The notes beneath the pieces are model-generated. The model was not told the DNA's origin, did no database searches, and worked only from the letters and a program-made list of their open reading frames with translations. Below, in pieces: positions 56,825 to 64,000 of a stretch of DNA of 64,000 bases. The stretch spans positions 186,482-250,481 of the forward strand of contig NZ_MOXD01000004.1 of NCBI RefSeq assembly GCF_001976145.1, in the 5' to 3' direction. The number at the start of each line of letters is the position of its first letter. Position 1 is the first letter of the stretch. Source of the DNA: Serratia oryzae. Its GTDB lineage: Bacteria > Pseudomonadota > Gammaproteobacteria > Enterobacterales > Enterobacteriaceae. Both the position numbers and the translations under genes were made by a program.

Positions 56825-57928
56825 TCAGTTAAACGTCACCAGCATTTCCGTTGAGGCTGTGACCGCACCGCTAGGCAGGCTGCTCCCCCCAGAACACAAC
56901 CGCCACGTTAACTGATTGCTGGTAGTGACGCTGCTTTGTGCTCTGTTGATACTGCCTATTTTCACGGGAGTGTTATCAAAGCGTAGGCCGTTGGTCTCAG
57001 TGCAAGCTCCACTGCCCGTTACCCCGTTGTCAATCTCCCCGGTGATATAACCCCCTCCCTGGCTTAATGCCAGCCGGGTAGGCGCTCCGCCAAACAGGCC
57101 GGTGAGAGCGCGCAACTGGACGTTGATATTGGCATCTATAAAGTTGGAACTCTGGCCACAGTTGACAATGAACGGAACGGACCTGCTGGCGAGTTCCGCA
57201 TTCACCTGTGTATTACGCAATACTCCACCAAAGTTAATCGTCAATGGCGTATTAATGGTACATTCCAGCGTGCTAACACGCAGGGTTATATTCGAGGGGA
57301 GTATAACGACTGACCGATCGCCGATAGAAATAGCGGAAAAACTGGCAAAATACATTGGCGGTATCTGCGACTGACCGCTTTGCTGAGTACCATCAGCTAC
57401 CATCACCCAGGTCCCTGATAGGGTAGCGATGCGGCTGCCGGCTCCTAAGTAAAATGGGTCTTGCTCCGTCATCGAAGGCGGTAGGCACCACCCATAACCA
57501 GGCGATGACGTAATATCTCCAAATGTCCCGGTACCCGACGTTTGCGGAAGGCCAATACTACCATTCATCTGTCCAGGCGGATTATTATTAGCTCGGGGAT
57601 ATGTGGCCGAACCGACAGCCCGGGGGACCAATCCCACACCAGGCACACCGGGCAGCGGAAACGCCAAATAGCCACCGATTGTCTGTAACTGACTGCTCTG
57701 CATGCATACACGTTGACTGTTTGAGACAGCTAACAGCCCGTATTGAAGCTGTAAAACCTCAGATACCATCCCGCCAGATAATCTATTGTTAAACGGTAAT
57801 CCTTCCCACACTATCCCTTTCCCCTTACCGATGGTAATGACCTCAGCCTGAGTCGGAGCCACAATCGCCAACATTGACATTACTGCAACCAGGGCGCACT
57901 TGGTTACCGTTAACAAAAACTGTTTCAT
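56825..57928 (-). CDS. Fimbrial tip adhesin, operon 2
   Basis: 367 residues from ATG 57928, which overlaps the usher stop (TGATG); a GTG one codon earlier is possible. A signal peptide ends at TQA. The N-terminal half carries paired cysteines and an unassigned binding region. The C-terminal half from about residue 220 is pilin-like (TLECTINTPLTINFGGVLRN, then the final strand STEMLVTFN). The length and last position in the operon fit a two-domain tip adhesin. The ligand is unknown. Confidence 0.8.
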   Translation of the reverse strand: MKQFLLTVTKCALVAVMSMLAIVAPTQAEVITIGKGKGIVWEGLPFNNRLSGGMVSEVLQLQYGLLAVSNSQRVCMQSSQLQTIGGYLAFPLPGVPGVGLVPRAVGSATYPRANNNPPGQMNGSIGLPQTSGTGTFGDITSSPGYGWCLPPSMTEQDPFYLGAGSRIATLSGTWVMVADGTQQSGQSQIPPMYFASFSAISIGDRSVVILPSNITLRVSTLECTINTPLTINFGGVLRNTQVNAELASRSVPFIVNCGQSSNFIDANINVQLRALTGLFGGAPTRLALSQGGGYITGEIDNGVTGSGACTETNGLRFDNTPVKIGSINRAQSSVTTSNQLTWRLCSGGSSLPSGAVTASTEMLVTFN

Positions 57929-60534
57929 CACTGTTTGTCCTCACAACGCACGTTCAACATCCGTACCGGGTTGTTCACCGCCACCACTGCCTCCTCCATA
58001 TTAAATGGCGCATGGCATTGCTGCGCGTCCCCTCTGCCCCATACCGCCAGCAGTTTCCCCTGTTCCGGCAACCCGCTCAGGTACAACTTACCCGCATCAC
58101 CGACGATGCTGCTGAGGCTTTCCTTCCCTACCTGCTCCAGCGATACCATCGTGCCAAAGGGCACCGGCTTGCCATTATTCGTCAACGTAATCAACGCCTG
58201 ATAACCCCTACGGGTGGCAAACTCCGCCGCCACGACGGCTCCTTTGGTCGGATACACATTCGCGCTACTCTGCGTCAGATCGACTTCATCGGGTAACGTC
58301 GAGGGATCCAAACTGATGGTATTATTCTGGTACAGCGACAGGTACGGGACTACCGCATATCCCCGGCTGTCGGTACGAACGCCGCCACTCATCACCTTCA
58401 CTCCAGCGGCGCCTGGCGCACTGACCAGAGCAACCGAGTTGCCCAAGGCCTGGCTAAACGTCACCCCATGCGGGTGCACCACCAGGCCACCATTAGCGCC
58501 CATATTCACCGCACTATTGCTACTGCTGTAGCTGTAACCGGCGTTAAGCATGCCACGACTCCCCTGCCACCCCAGATTCAGGGTACTGGTATCGCCCCCG
58601 CCGCTTTCACTATTACCGTTGGTCCAGCCCTGCATCACGCTGTAAGACAAGCGATCTTCGGATGCCGTCCCACTTACCCCTGCACGTTGTTGCACAAGAC
58701 CATCGCTGCTGTGAGATACCTGGTAACTGGCGTAGCTATGACTCAACGCTGGCTTGGCGCTAAACAGGCTGAACGGCACCTGCATATTGAACGAAAGCTG
58801 GCGGTTCTGCGGCCAGTCACCACCGGATTTTACTCGGTCAACACTATAGGCCAAACCGAAGCTCACACCACGCAGGCTGGAGTTATAACCTACTGACAGC
58901 GTGTTATTCGCCTCTTCTTCGTCCCAGTAATCACTACGCGCCCCCGACAGGTAGAGGGTGCCAAAATTACCCAGTTGCTGGTTAAGACGCACCTGGAAAT
59001 CCGAGCGCTGTCGTGCCATTGCCCAAGGCACCTGCCCTTCACTCAACTGGTAACCCGTATTGTTGAAGTTGGCAAAGCTGTAATAATTACGCGTAGAGTA
59101 GCGATAAGCGGTGAGATCCATCGAGGTACCGGTACTGAGCAGGCTTTTGGCATAGCGCACCCGGAACGACTGGCCGTTCTGCGTCTGGTTGTAGACGTTG
59201 GCAGACGCAAACGTCACATCTGCCGATAGCGCCCCGAAGTCCCCCAGAGAAATCCCGCTCCCTGCTACCGCAGAGTTATATTGCTCCGCGATCAGCGCTC
59301 CCCCATATAACGTAATATCGTGCGGTAGACCGTAAATCAAAGTTCCTAGCGCAAAATTGGCCTCTTTAGACCCTACGGTCACTCCACCGTTATAACGCCC
59401 GGTGGTGATCTCATACTTCAAACCACCTGGGCGCAGCATTACCGGCAGAGAGGAGAAAGCCTGAGTCGACGTGCGCACGCTGCCATCGGCTTCGGTAATG
59501 GTCACCGTCAGTTGCCCCCCTTGCCCTGTCTGGTACAGGTCGTTAATGCGAAACGGCCCTGGTGCAACAAAAGTTTGGTACACCACATTGCCGTTTTGGC
59601 TGATGGTCACCCGGGCATTACTCTGCGCAATCCCGGTGATGACCGGCGCAAACCCACGTAAGCTAATCGGTAGCATATCCTCGCTGGAACTCAGCTTTAC
59701 GCCGCGAAACGGAATACTGTCAAAGACGTCACTGCCGGTATTGCTTTCCCCGGCCAAAATATCAGAACGCCAAGCCTGGATATCACGCTGCAGATAGGTG
59801 TTAGAGAACCGGGTATCATGATATCGCTGCTGGTCACCATATCCACCGCTGTTCTCATTACGGGTGTAGACCATATCGCTGCGCAAACGCCAGGCCTGCC
59901 AGTTCAAGCCGCTATTTAGCCGCAAGAACAAATTGGTTTGTTCACTGGCAGGGAGCCCCGCTTGCCCTTGTTGGCGGCTGCGGCCACCATTGAGAGTATA
60001 ATTAAGTAAAAAAGCGCTTATCCCCTGCTCCCACAGCGCAGGGTCCACCGCACCGTTAGCGTCTGGCTTCATGGCAGCCTGGGGGATGCTGAGCTCAAGG
60101 CGCTGCTGCTGAAAATCCATCTTCACTTGTGCTTCAGGGATCAGCGCGGCCAGATCGCTAACCGGCTGGTCTGTCGGCAACCCGGAAAAAGCAGACAGGG
60201 CAGCAGTATTTACCCCTACCTCCGCCAAAAAAGCAGGGGTTAGCTGTGGATAGACCTTGCCATTCTCACCCTGAGCGAAAACGATGTTGTGCTGCCCGCG
60301 ATCGCCCAGGTTCACCAACAGGGTCACTAGGTAGGTGCCTGGGGGGATTTGCCCTGAGGTTTCAAAAGCACTCAGATCCATCACTGTGGCACGGTTCCCT
60401 GTCAGCGACAGCAGCGCCGGGTCAAAGTAATCGCGTCCCCACGCCGGTGTAACGCCAGTAATTAACAGACTTCCCATAAATATTGGGGAAAGCACCATTA
60501 CAATGCGGTGAATATTCATCATTTTCTTATCCAT
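57928..60534 (-). CDS. Outer-membrane fimbrial usher, operon 2
   Basis: 868 residues from ATG 60534; the frame extends 36 codons further upstream without a signal-peptide-like start. The signal sequence is followed by YFDPALLSLTGNRATVMDLS, the usher N-terminal domain. The barrel and plug are marked by APGPFRINDLYQTGQGGQLT and DILAGESNTGSDVFDSIPFR (DxxxF). The C-terminal domain has cysteines near CHAPF and VRCEDKQ. It forms the secretion pore for operon 2 fimbriae. The 61-base gap from the third chaperone holds GGAGAAGG. Confidence 0.92.
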   Translation of the reverse strand: MDKKMMNIHRIVMVLSPIFMGSLLITGVTPAWGRDYFDPALLSLTGNRATVMDLSAFETSGQIPPGTYLVTLLVNLGDRGQHNIVFAQGENGKVYPQLTPAFLAEVGVNTAALSAFSGLPTDQPVSDLAALIPEAQVKMDFQQQRLELSIPQAAMKPDANGAVDPALWEQGISAFLLNYTLNGGRSRQQGQAGLPASEQTNLFLRLNSGLNWQAWRLRSDMVYTRNENSGGYGDQQRYHDTRFSNTYLQRDIQAWRSDILAGESNTGSDVFDSIPFRGVKLSSSEDMLPISLRGFAPVITGIAQSNARVTISQNGNVVYQTFVAPGPFRINDLYQTGQGGQLTVTITEADGSVRTSTQAFSSLPVMLRPGGLKYEITTGRYNGGVTVGSKEANFALGTLIYGLPHDITLYGGALIAEQYNSAVAGSGISLGDFGALSADVTFASANVYNQTQNGQSFRVRYAKSLLSTGTSMDLTAYRYSTRNYYSFANFNNTGYQLSEGQVPWAMARQRSDFQVRLNQQLGNFGTLYLSGARSDYWDEEEANNTLSVGYNSSLRGVSFGLAYSVDRVKSGGDWPQNRQLSFNMQVPFSLFSAKPALSHSYASYQVSHSSDGLVQQRAGVSGTASEDRLSYSVMQGWTNGNSESGGGDTSTLNLGWQGSRGMLNAGYSYSSSNSAVNMGANGGLVVHPHGVTFSQALGNSVALVSAPGAAGVKVMSGGVRTDSRGYAVVPYLSLYQNNTISLDPSTLPDEVDLTQSSANVYPTKGAVVAAEFATRRGYQALITLTNNGKPVPFGTMVSLEQVGKESLSSIVGDAGKLYLSGLPEQGKLLAVWGRGDAQQCHAPFNMEEAVVAVNNPVRMLNVRCEDKQ

Positions 60535-60595
60535 TCGAAAACACTCGCCATTCCTTCTCCCTTGATCGTTATTGGAACGGATTGCAAGGAGAGAC

Positions 60596-61333
60596 TCATA
60601 AATTCTGCTCGGCAACCGGGGTATGCCAGCCATCTTCATCAATCAACTGCCAGGTGACTTTGCCGGCTGTTGTCTGCGGGAGTGTGTAAGCCTGCTTGCC
60701 AAAAGGTGGCACCATCAAGCGCAAAGCCGGTTTGCCCAAGGCTACGCCGCCTACCGCAAGGCGGGAAAAGGTGAGCCAGTAAGGCGTCGGGTTGCTGGCG
60801 GTTAGTTGGTTCCCCTGACGGCTAAAGGTCAGTTTCGGTGCCACATCCGCCACGGCTCTTTTGGCCAATCCTTGCGGGCGGTAAAACAGCTTCATGTTAC
60901 TGACCACGGTCATGACTACTTGCTCACCTGTGTCTTGCTGTGTAGGCAAGGCCTTCATGGAGATAAAGAATACCGACTCGCGATCGGTGGGCAATGGCGT
61001 GTCATCACGGCGGATACGCAGGGTTAATTCACCATTCGCTTCCAGACGCGCCAGTGGCGGAGTGACAATAAACGGCATCTCTGGCGTTCCTTGCCAGGCA
61101 AGATCCACATCCCCGCTAGTCGGATCAACAGGGCGTAGCCACGCCTGCATAAGATAGGGAGCCGGGCTTTTGTTATACGCCGTCAGCGTCACGCCCTGTT
61201 TGTCGTTTTCAGTGTAAATAACCCGCAAGACATAAAAGGCAATCCCTGAAGACCTATTGCTTTCGGCATAGGTCTGACCGATACCGGTGAGCAGCAGGCA
61301 CAGGGCAATCAGGGGGTAAATCAGGCGTTTCAT
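60596..61333 (-). CDS. Periplasmic pilus chaperone 3, operon 2
   Basis: 245 residues with a signal peptide ending at TYA. The PapD-like fold has LPTDRESVFFISMKALPTQ and MKLFYRPQGL. The N-terminal strand (GIAFYVLRVIYTENDKQGVT) keeps the Arg before the strand. Its ATG overlaps the stop of the preceding chaperone gene (ATGA), implying coupled translation. Three chaperones serve one usher here, so this one may be specific for the adhesin. Confidence 0.9.
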   Translation of the reverse strand: MKRLIYPLIALCLLLTGIGQTYAESNRSSGIAFYVLRVIYTENDKQGVTLTAYNKSPAPYLMQAWLRPVDPTSGDVDLAWQGTPEMPFIVTPPLARLEANGELTLRIRRDDTPLPTDRESVFFISMKALPTQQDTGEQVVMTVVSNMKLFYRPQGLAKRAVADVAPKLTFSRQGNQLTASNPTPYWLTFSRLAVGGVALGKPALRLMVPPFGKQAYTLPQTTAGKVTWQLIDEDGWHTPVAEQNL

Positions 61334-62052
61334 CTGGTCGTCTCCTGTGGAACGCTAAGTGTCTGTTGGCACGATTGAGATAACACGCCATAGTCGGTTA
61401 TGGTCTTCCAACTGAGCTGATCTCCTAACCCTTTCACGGTAATAATGTGGCTATCCTGCGGGGCTACCATTGACTGTGTTGGCTCTAGCACAGCATTACG
61501 TCCGTTAAACGTCAGTTCCCCCAGGGTTTGGAAGTAGGGTGTGGGGTTTGAAACCCGAACTCCCTGTGCCACACGATTAAAAATCAGCTGGCAGGGCACG
61601 CTATCGGCAGATGGCGACAACCCTTCCGGGCGATAAAACAGCTTCACCAAAAAGCGCACCCCAACGGATAATCGGTCGGATCCGACCATCGGTTCACTCT
61701 GTGATGGGACCACGGCGACAGAGAGATAAAACAGTGACTCTCGGTCGTTGGGCAGCTTGGCATCCGGCGGTAATATGCGCAGCAGTTGGCGGCTATTACC
61801 CTTGAGCAAAGACAACGGCGGCGTAACGATAAACGGTGCTGGGGTTATATCCTCAAGACTATTTTGCACTTGAGCTTGCAACAGATAGCTACGGCTGTCG
61901 GTATTTTTGGCTGCAACGGTTTGGCCTTTATCGCCCGCAGAAAAGATCACCCTGGTTTGCTCAAGGCTGACGCCGCCACCATTATTTTGCGCCAGCGCCA
62001 CTGAGCTGACGGTCAGCAAACCGCAAATCAATACAACCGAACTCTGTGTCAT
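61330..62052 (-). CDS. Periplasmic pilus chaperone 2, operon 2
   Basis: 240 residues from ATG 62052, with GAGG about six bases upstream. The signal peptide ends near ALA. PapD family: VSLEQTRVIFSAGDKGQTVA, LPNDRESLFYLSVAVVPSQ and VKLFYRPEGLSP. It has two cysteines (SVPCQLIF and SQSCQQTL) that could form a disulfide, as in some FGL-type or specialised chaperones. It lies seven bases after the minor pilin gene and overlaps the next chaperone gene. Confidence 0.88.
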   Translation of the reverse strand: MTQSSVVLICGLLTVSSVALAQNNGGGVSLEQTRVIFSAGDKGQTVAAKNTDSRSYLLQAQVQNSLEDITPAPFIVTPPLSLLKGNSRQLLRILPPDAKLPNDRESLFYLSVAVVPSQSEPMVGSDRLSVGVRFLVKLFYRPEGLSPSADSVPCQLIFNRVAQGVRVSNPTPYFQTLGELTFNGRNAVLEPTQSMVAPQDSHIITVKGLGDQLSWKTITDYGVLSQSCQQTLSVPQETTR

Positions 62053-62059
62053 TGCAACC

Positions 62060-62614
62060 TCACTGATACGCAAAGTCGAACATCAGGGTTGCCGTCACCT
62101 CACCAGAACCGATCTCGGCACACCCCGTAGTCCCCCCGCAACTTGCCCCCGCATAGAAGGTCAGTTCCTGATCTGCCGGTATTTGGCCGGTGTTAGCCAC
62201 TTGAATAATGGTTCCATCTTTGATTTCGCTCTGGCTGTAATCCGGCACTGTATCGCTCTGTATCACCATAATCCCTATCCCTGCCGCCGAGCCAGCATTA
62301 CGAAACAACCATTTATTGTCTTGGGTTACACCATTGCCGAACACGCTCACCTGCGGGGTAAACAAACCGCTGCCGGTACAATTCCGGATAAACAGGGTAA
62401 AAGGTTTCGGGGCAAGAAGCCGACCAGGTGTAAACTGTAACGGGGAGACAGTCCCCAATGGCAGAATGCTTCTGTCCAAGCTAAGCGCACAAGTACCGTT
62501 GGTCAGCATCGCAGAGAAATTGATCGTTTCAGCCTGTGCTGGTGCGGCCAACACAACACTCCACGTCAACGCCAGAACCGAGGCGGCCTTACGGTAACAC
62601 TGCATTAAACGCAT
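62060..62614 (-). CDS. Minor fimbrial subunit, operon 2
   Basis: 184 residues from ATG 62614, with GGAGG six bases upstream. A signal peptide ends at AQA, before ETINFSAMLTNGTCAL with the first Cys; the second is in FIRNCTG, and a third pair lies in ASCGGTTGCAE. The C-terminal strand TLMFDFAYQ is the pilin beta-zipper with penultimate Tyr. It lies between two chaperone genes and overlaps the first by 26 bases. It probably serves as an adaptor between rod and tip. Confidence 0.82.
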   Translation of the reverse strand: MRLMQCYRKAASVLALTWSVVLAAPAQAETINFSAMLTNGTCALSLDRSILPLGTVSPLQFTPGRLLAPKPFTLFIRNCTGSGLFTPQVSVFGNGVTQDNKWLFRNAGSAAGIGIMVIQSDTVPDYSQSEIKDGTIIQVANTGQIPADQELTFYAGASCGGTTGCAEIGSGEVTATLMFDFAYQ

Positions 62615-63314
62615 CAATGCCTCCGGTATCGTTAATCGTTCGCCACTGCACCTGGCTACCTTTCGCTAACGGTGATTTAACCGACCAGGTATGGCTGCCA
62701 AACGGTGCAAGCATCAGTGCAGCAGGCGTGTCCAATGCCAGTTTTTGTCCCCCGACCGTAAGCCCGGCCAGATTGATAAAATAGGGGGATGGATTGCTCA
62801 CCTTCACGCCTGCAGCCTCACGCGTAAATACCAGCCCTTTCTGAGCGGGAGCCGATGAGCCGCTAAGGCTGGCCGGTCGGTAGAACAACTTGATAATGCT
62901 GCCCACGCCAAAACGCACTTGGGCCTGTACATCTTTACTTAACTGGCTGGCATCGGTTTTGGCACTGGAAGGTATTGCAGTGGCATGGAAGTAAAAAACC
63001 GATTCTCGATCGCCAGGAAGTGGTGTTCCGGTGAAAGCAACGCGTAATTGGTTAACGCTATTAGGCTCGAGGCGGAACAGCGGTGGTGTCACAACGAACG
63101 GGGTCGATGTCTGCATATCCTGCTTGCCGCTGATAGCCACCTGCACCAAATAAGGCTGCTGGCTCAACGTATTGCGTACTGCAACGCTAATGCTGGTGGC
63201 ACCTTCAGGGTAAATCAGGCGAGTCGCATTAATACCAAACCCTTCTGCCTTGCCCAACAAAGGGGTACAAAGCAGGGTGACAACCAGAGAAAACAGTGAA
63301 ATGAAACGCGTCAT
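62589..63314 (-). CDS. Periplasmic pilus chaperone 1, operon 2
   Basis: 241 residues from ATG 63314, with AGGAG seven bases upstream. The signal peptide ends at GKA. PapD fold with FGINATRLIYPEGATSISVA, LPGDRESVFYFHATAIPSS and IKLFYRPASL. It immediately follows the major pilin gene after a terminator-like hairpin, the normal chaperone position, so it is likely the general chaperone for the rod subunit. Its end overlaps the minor subunit gene. Confidence 0.92.
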   Translation of the reverse strand: MTRFISLFSLVVTLLCTPLLGKAEGFGINATRLIYPEGATSISVAVRNTLSQQPYLVQVAISGKQDMQTSTPFVVTPPLFRLEPNSVNQLRVAFTGTPLPGDRESVFYFHATAIPSSAKTDASQLSKDVQAQVRFGVGSIIKLFYRPASLSGSSAPAQKGLVFTREAAGVKVSNPSPYFINLAGLTVGGQKLALDTPAALMLAPFGSHTWSVKSPLAKGSQVQWRTINDTGGIDAFNAVLP

Positions 63315-63327
63315 ACTTCGACTCCTG

Positions 63328-63350
63328 AAAAGACGGGCCAAAGGCCCGCC
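63328..63350 (-). terminator. Attenuator hairpin after the major pilin gene, operon 2
   Basis: CGGGCC (63334-63339) and GGCCCG (63343-63348) form a GC stem with a 3-base loop; on the minus strand it is followed by TCTTTTC. It lies between the pilin stop and the chaperone start and should cause partial termination, giving more pilin than chaperone. Confidence 0.75.
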
Positions 63351-63359
63351 ATAAACCAA

Positions 63360-63905
63360 TCAGTTGTAGGAGAAACTGAACAGAATTGGTGCGCTGACCA
63401 TACCCAGATCTGGCGTGGTGGAGGTCGATGCCAAGGCAGCTTGCAGGCTCAAGGTTTTACCGTTGAAATCCCCTGCTGCTGGCGTTGCGCCCGCCGTTGC
63501 TACGGTCAATTTGTCACCGGCAGAAATATAGGCCGTCGGTGTTGCCACTTCACTTAACATGACGCCAGTGTTGGTGCCAGTGGTGTTAAAGATGTTCGGG
63601 TTAGCAGCCAACGTCTGGCCAGAAACAATCAGGTTCGCGGTGTCACCCTCAGCCATTGGGGTCTCACAGTTGTTCAAACCCACGGTGAATTTTTTCACGC
63701 TGTCAGCAACCGGGGTGGCTACCGCGGTGAAGTCAGCCAGCGCAAAGTTGCCCAGATCCATGTTACCCGTAGAGATCGACACATCACACGTTGACGCAAC
63801 AACGTTGGCAGTAATGGTGATTTGGGCGTTGGTCGCAGCCTGGGCAATGCCCATGCCAGCCAACAGAGCAACAACTGGAGCAACCATAAAAACAGACTTA
63901 CGCAT
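63360..63905 (-). CDS. Major fimbrial subunit, operon 2
   Basis: 181 residues. A signal peptide ends at AQA (residue 23), then ATNAQITITANVVASTCDVS with the first Cys, the second in LNNCETPMAEGD and the C-terminal strand APILFSFSYN with penultimate Tyr. It is the rod pilin and first gene of an operon with three chaperones, a minor subunit, usher and adhesin. AAGGAA lies eight bases before the ATG. The last 95 bases of the window hold part of its promoter region. Confidence 0.9.
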   Translation of the reverse strand: MRKSVFMVAPVVALLAGMGIAQAATNAQITITANVVASTCDVSISTGNMDLGNFALADFTAVATPVADSVKKFTVGLNNCETPMAEGDTANLIVSGQTLAANPNIFNTTGTNTGVMLSEVATPTAYISAGDKLTVATAGATPAAGDFNGKTLSLQAALASTSTTPDLGMVSAPILFSFSYN

Positions 63906-64000
63906 TACACATTCCTTACTTACATTAATATAAAATTGAAAAAATCGTCCACTGTCGTAATTCGGCTTCGAATATTCCTTAATACGAACAGATGAAAGTG

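Overview
The window looks like a chromosomal segment of an Enterobacterales bacterium, most likely Serratia. The evidence is a set of enterobacterial core genes in familiar order (ygjR-ygjP-rlmG-fadH), a chromosomal Qnr-type pentapeptide-repeat gene of the SmaQnr/QnrB kind, a yfcF-like GST, a YeeO/EmmdR-like MATE pump, the yfaA-T-S-Q-P cluster, and several ERIC repeats. No rRNA, tRNA, CRISPR array or intact mobile element was recognised.

Layout. (1) 1-4.7 kb: conserved core genes: partial Gfo/Idh/MocA oxidoreductase, YgjP, RlmG and FadH. (2) 4.9-14.0 kb: an amidohydrolase with a PlaP/PuuP-like permease, then a MocR/GabR-type regulator divergent from gabT-gabD and an aromatic-amino-acid-type permease. 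(3) 14.0-21.9 kb: single genes of mixed origin: AT-rich GNAT, GST, a Qnr-like protein with a perfect LexA box, a solitary HsdR-N-type nuclease-domain protein, a MATE pump, an unknown protein and a TogT-like GPH sugar transporter. (4) 21.9-23.2 kb: a mostly non-coding stretch with two perfect CRP boxes, a 32-codon ORF and a stem-closed structured element. (5) 23.2-32.7 kb: five tightly coupled envelope genes (YfaA, YfaT, YfaS, YfaQ, YfaP), with ATGA overlaps at both ends of yfaT. YfaS is a bacterial alpha-2-macroglobulin whose thioester site is lost. YfaT reads as an NlpC/P60-like cysteine hydrolase. YfaQ reads as a composite with an SxxK motif, a SpoIID-like segment and an HExxH motif. (6) 32.9-43.9 kb: metabolic genes: FAD monooxygenase; NCS1 permease-RidA-DUF1028-M20 operon with a LysR regulator; aldehyde dehydrogenase-APC permease-class III aminotransferase operon. 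(7) 43.9-49.4 kb: an IS630 scar fused to a small gene, then an AT-rich block of four regulatory genes (an RcsB-like protein without its phospho-acceptor Asp, a cytosolic winged helix, a CadC/MarT-like membrane regulator and a FidL-like partner), then 1.2 kb of ERIC-type repeats. (8) 49.4-64 kb: two chaperone-usher fimbrial operons on the minus strand, separated by remnants of a GH1 glucosidase and an ISAs1 transposase. The distal operon has three different chaperones; the proximal one has a 9-G tract in the leader of its major pilin.

How the parts may work together. Regions 2 and 6 together offer two routes for amines and GABA (aminotransferase, aldehyde dehydrogenase, GabT, GabD, several permeases). 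The yfa block looks like one periplasmic machine that could combine a protease trap or scaffold with peptidoglycan or protein hydrolysis; this is inference from motifs. The regulator block probably controls the adjacent fimbriae. All function assignments come from reading motifs and remembered families; no database search was run.
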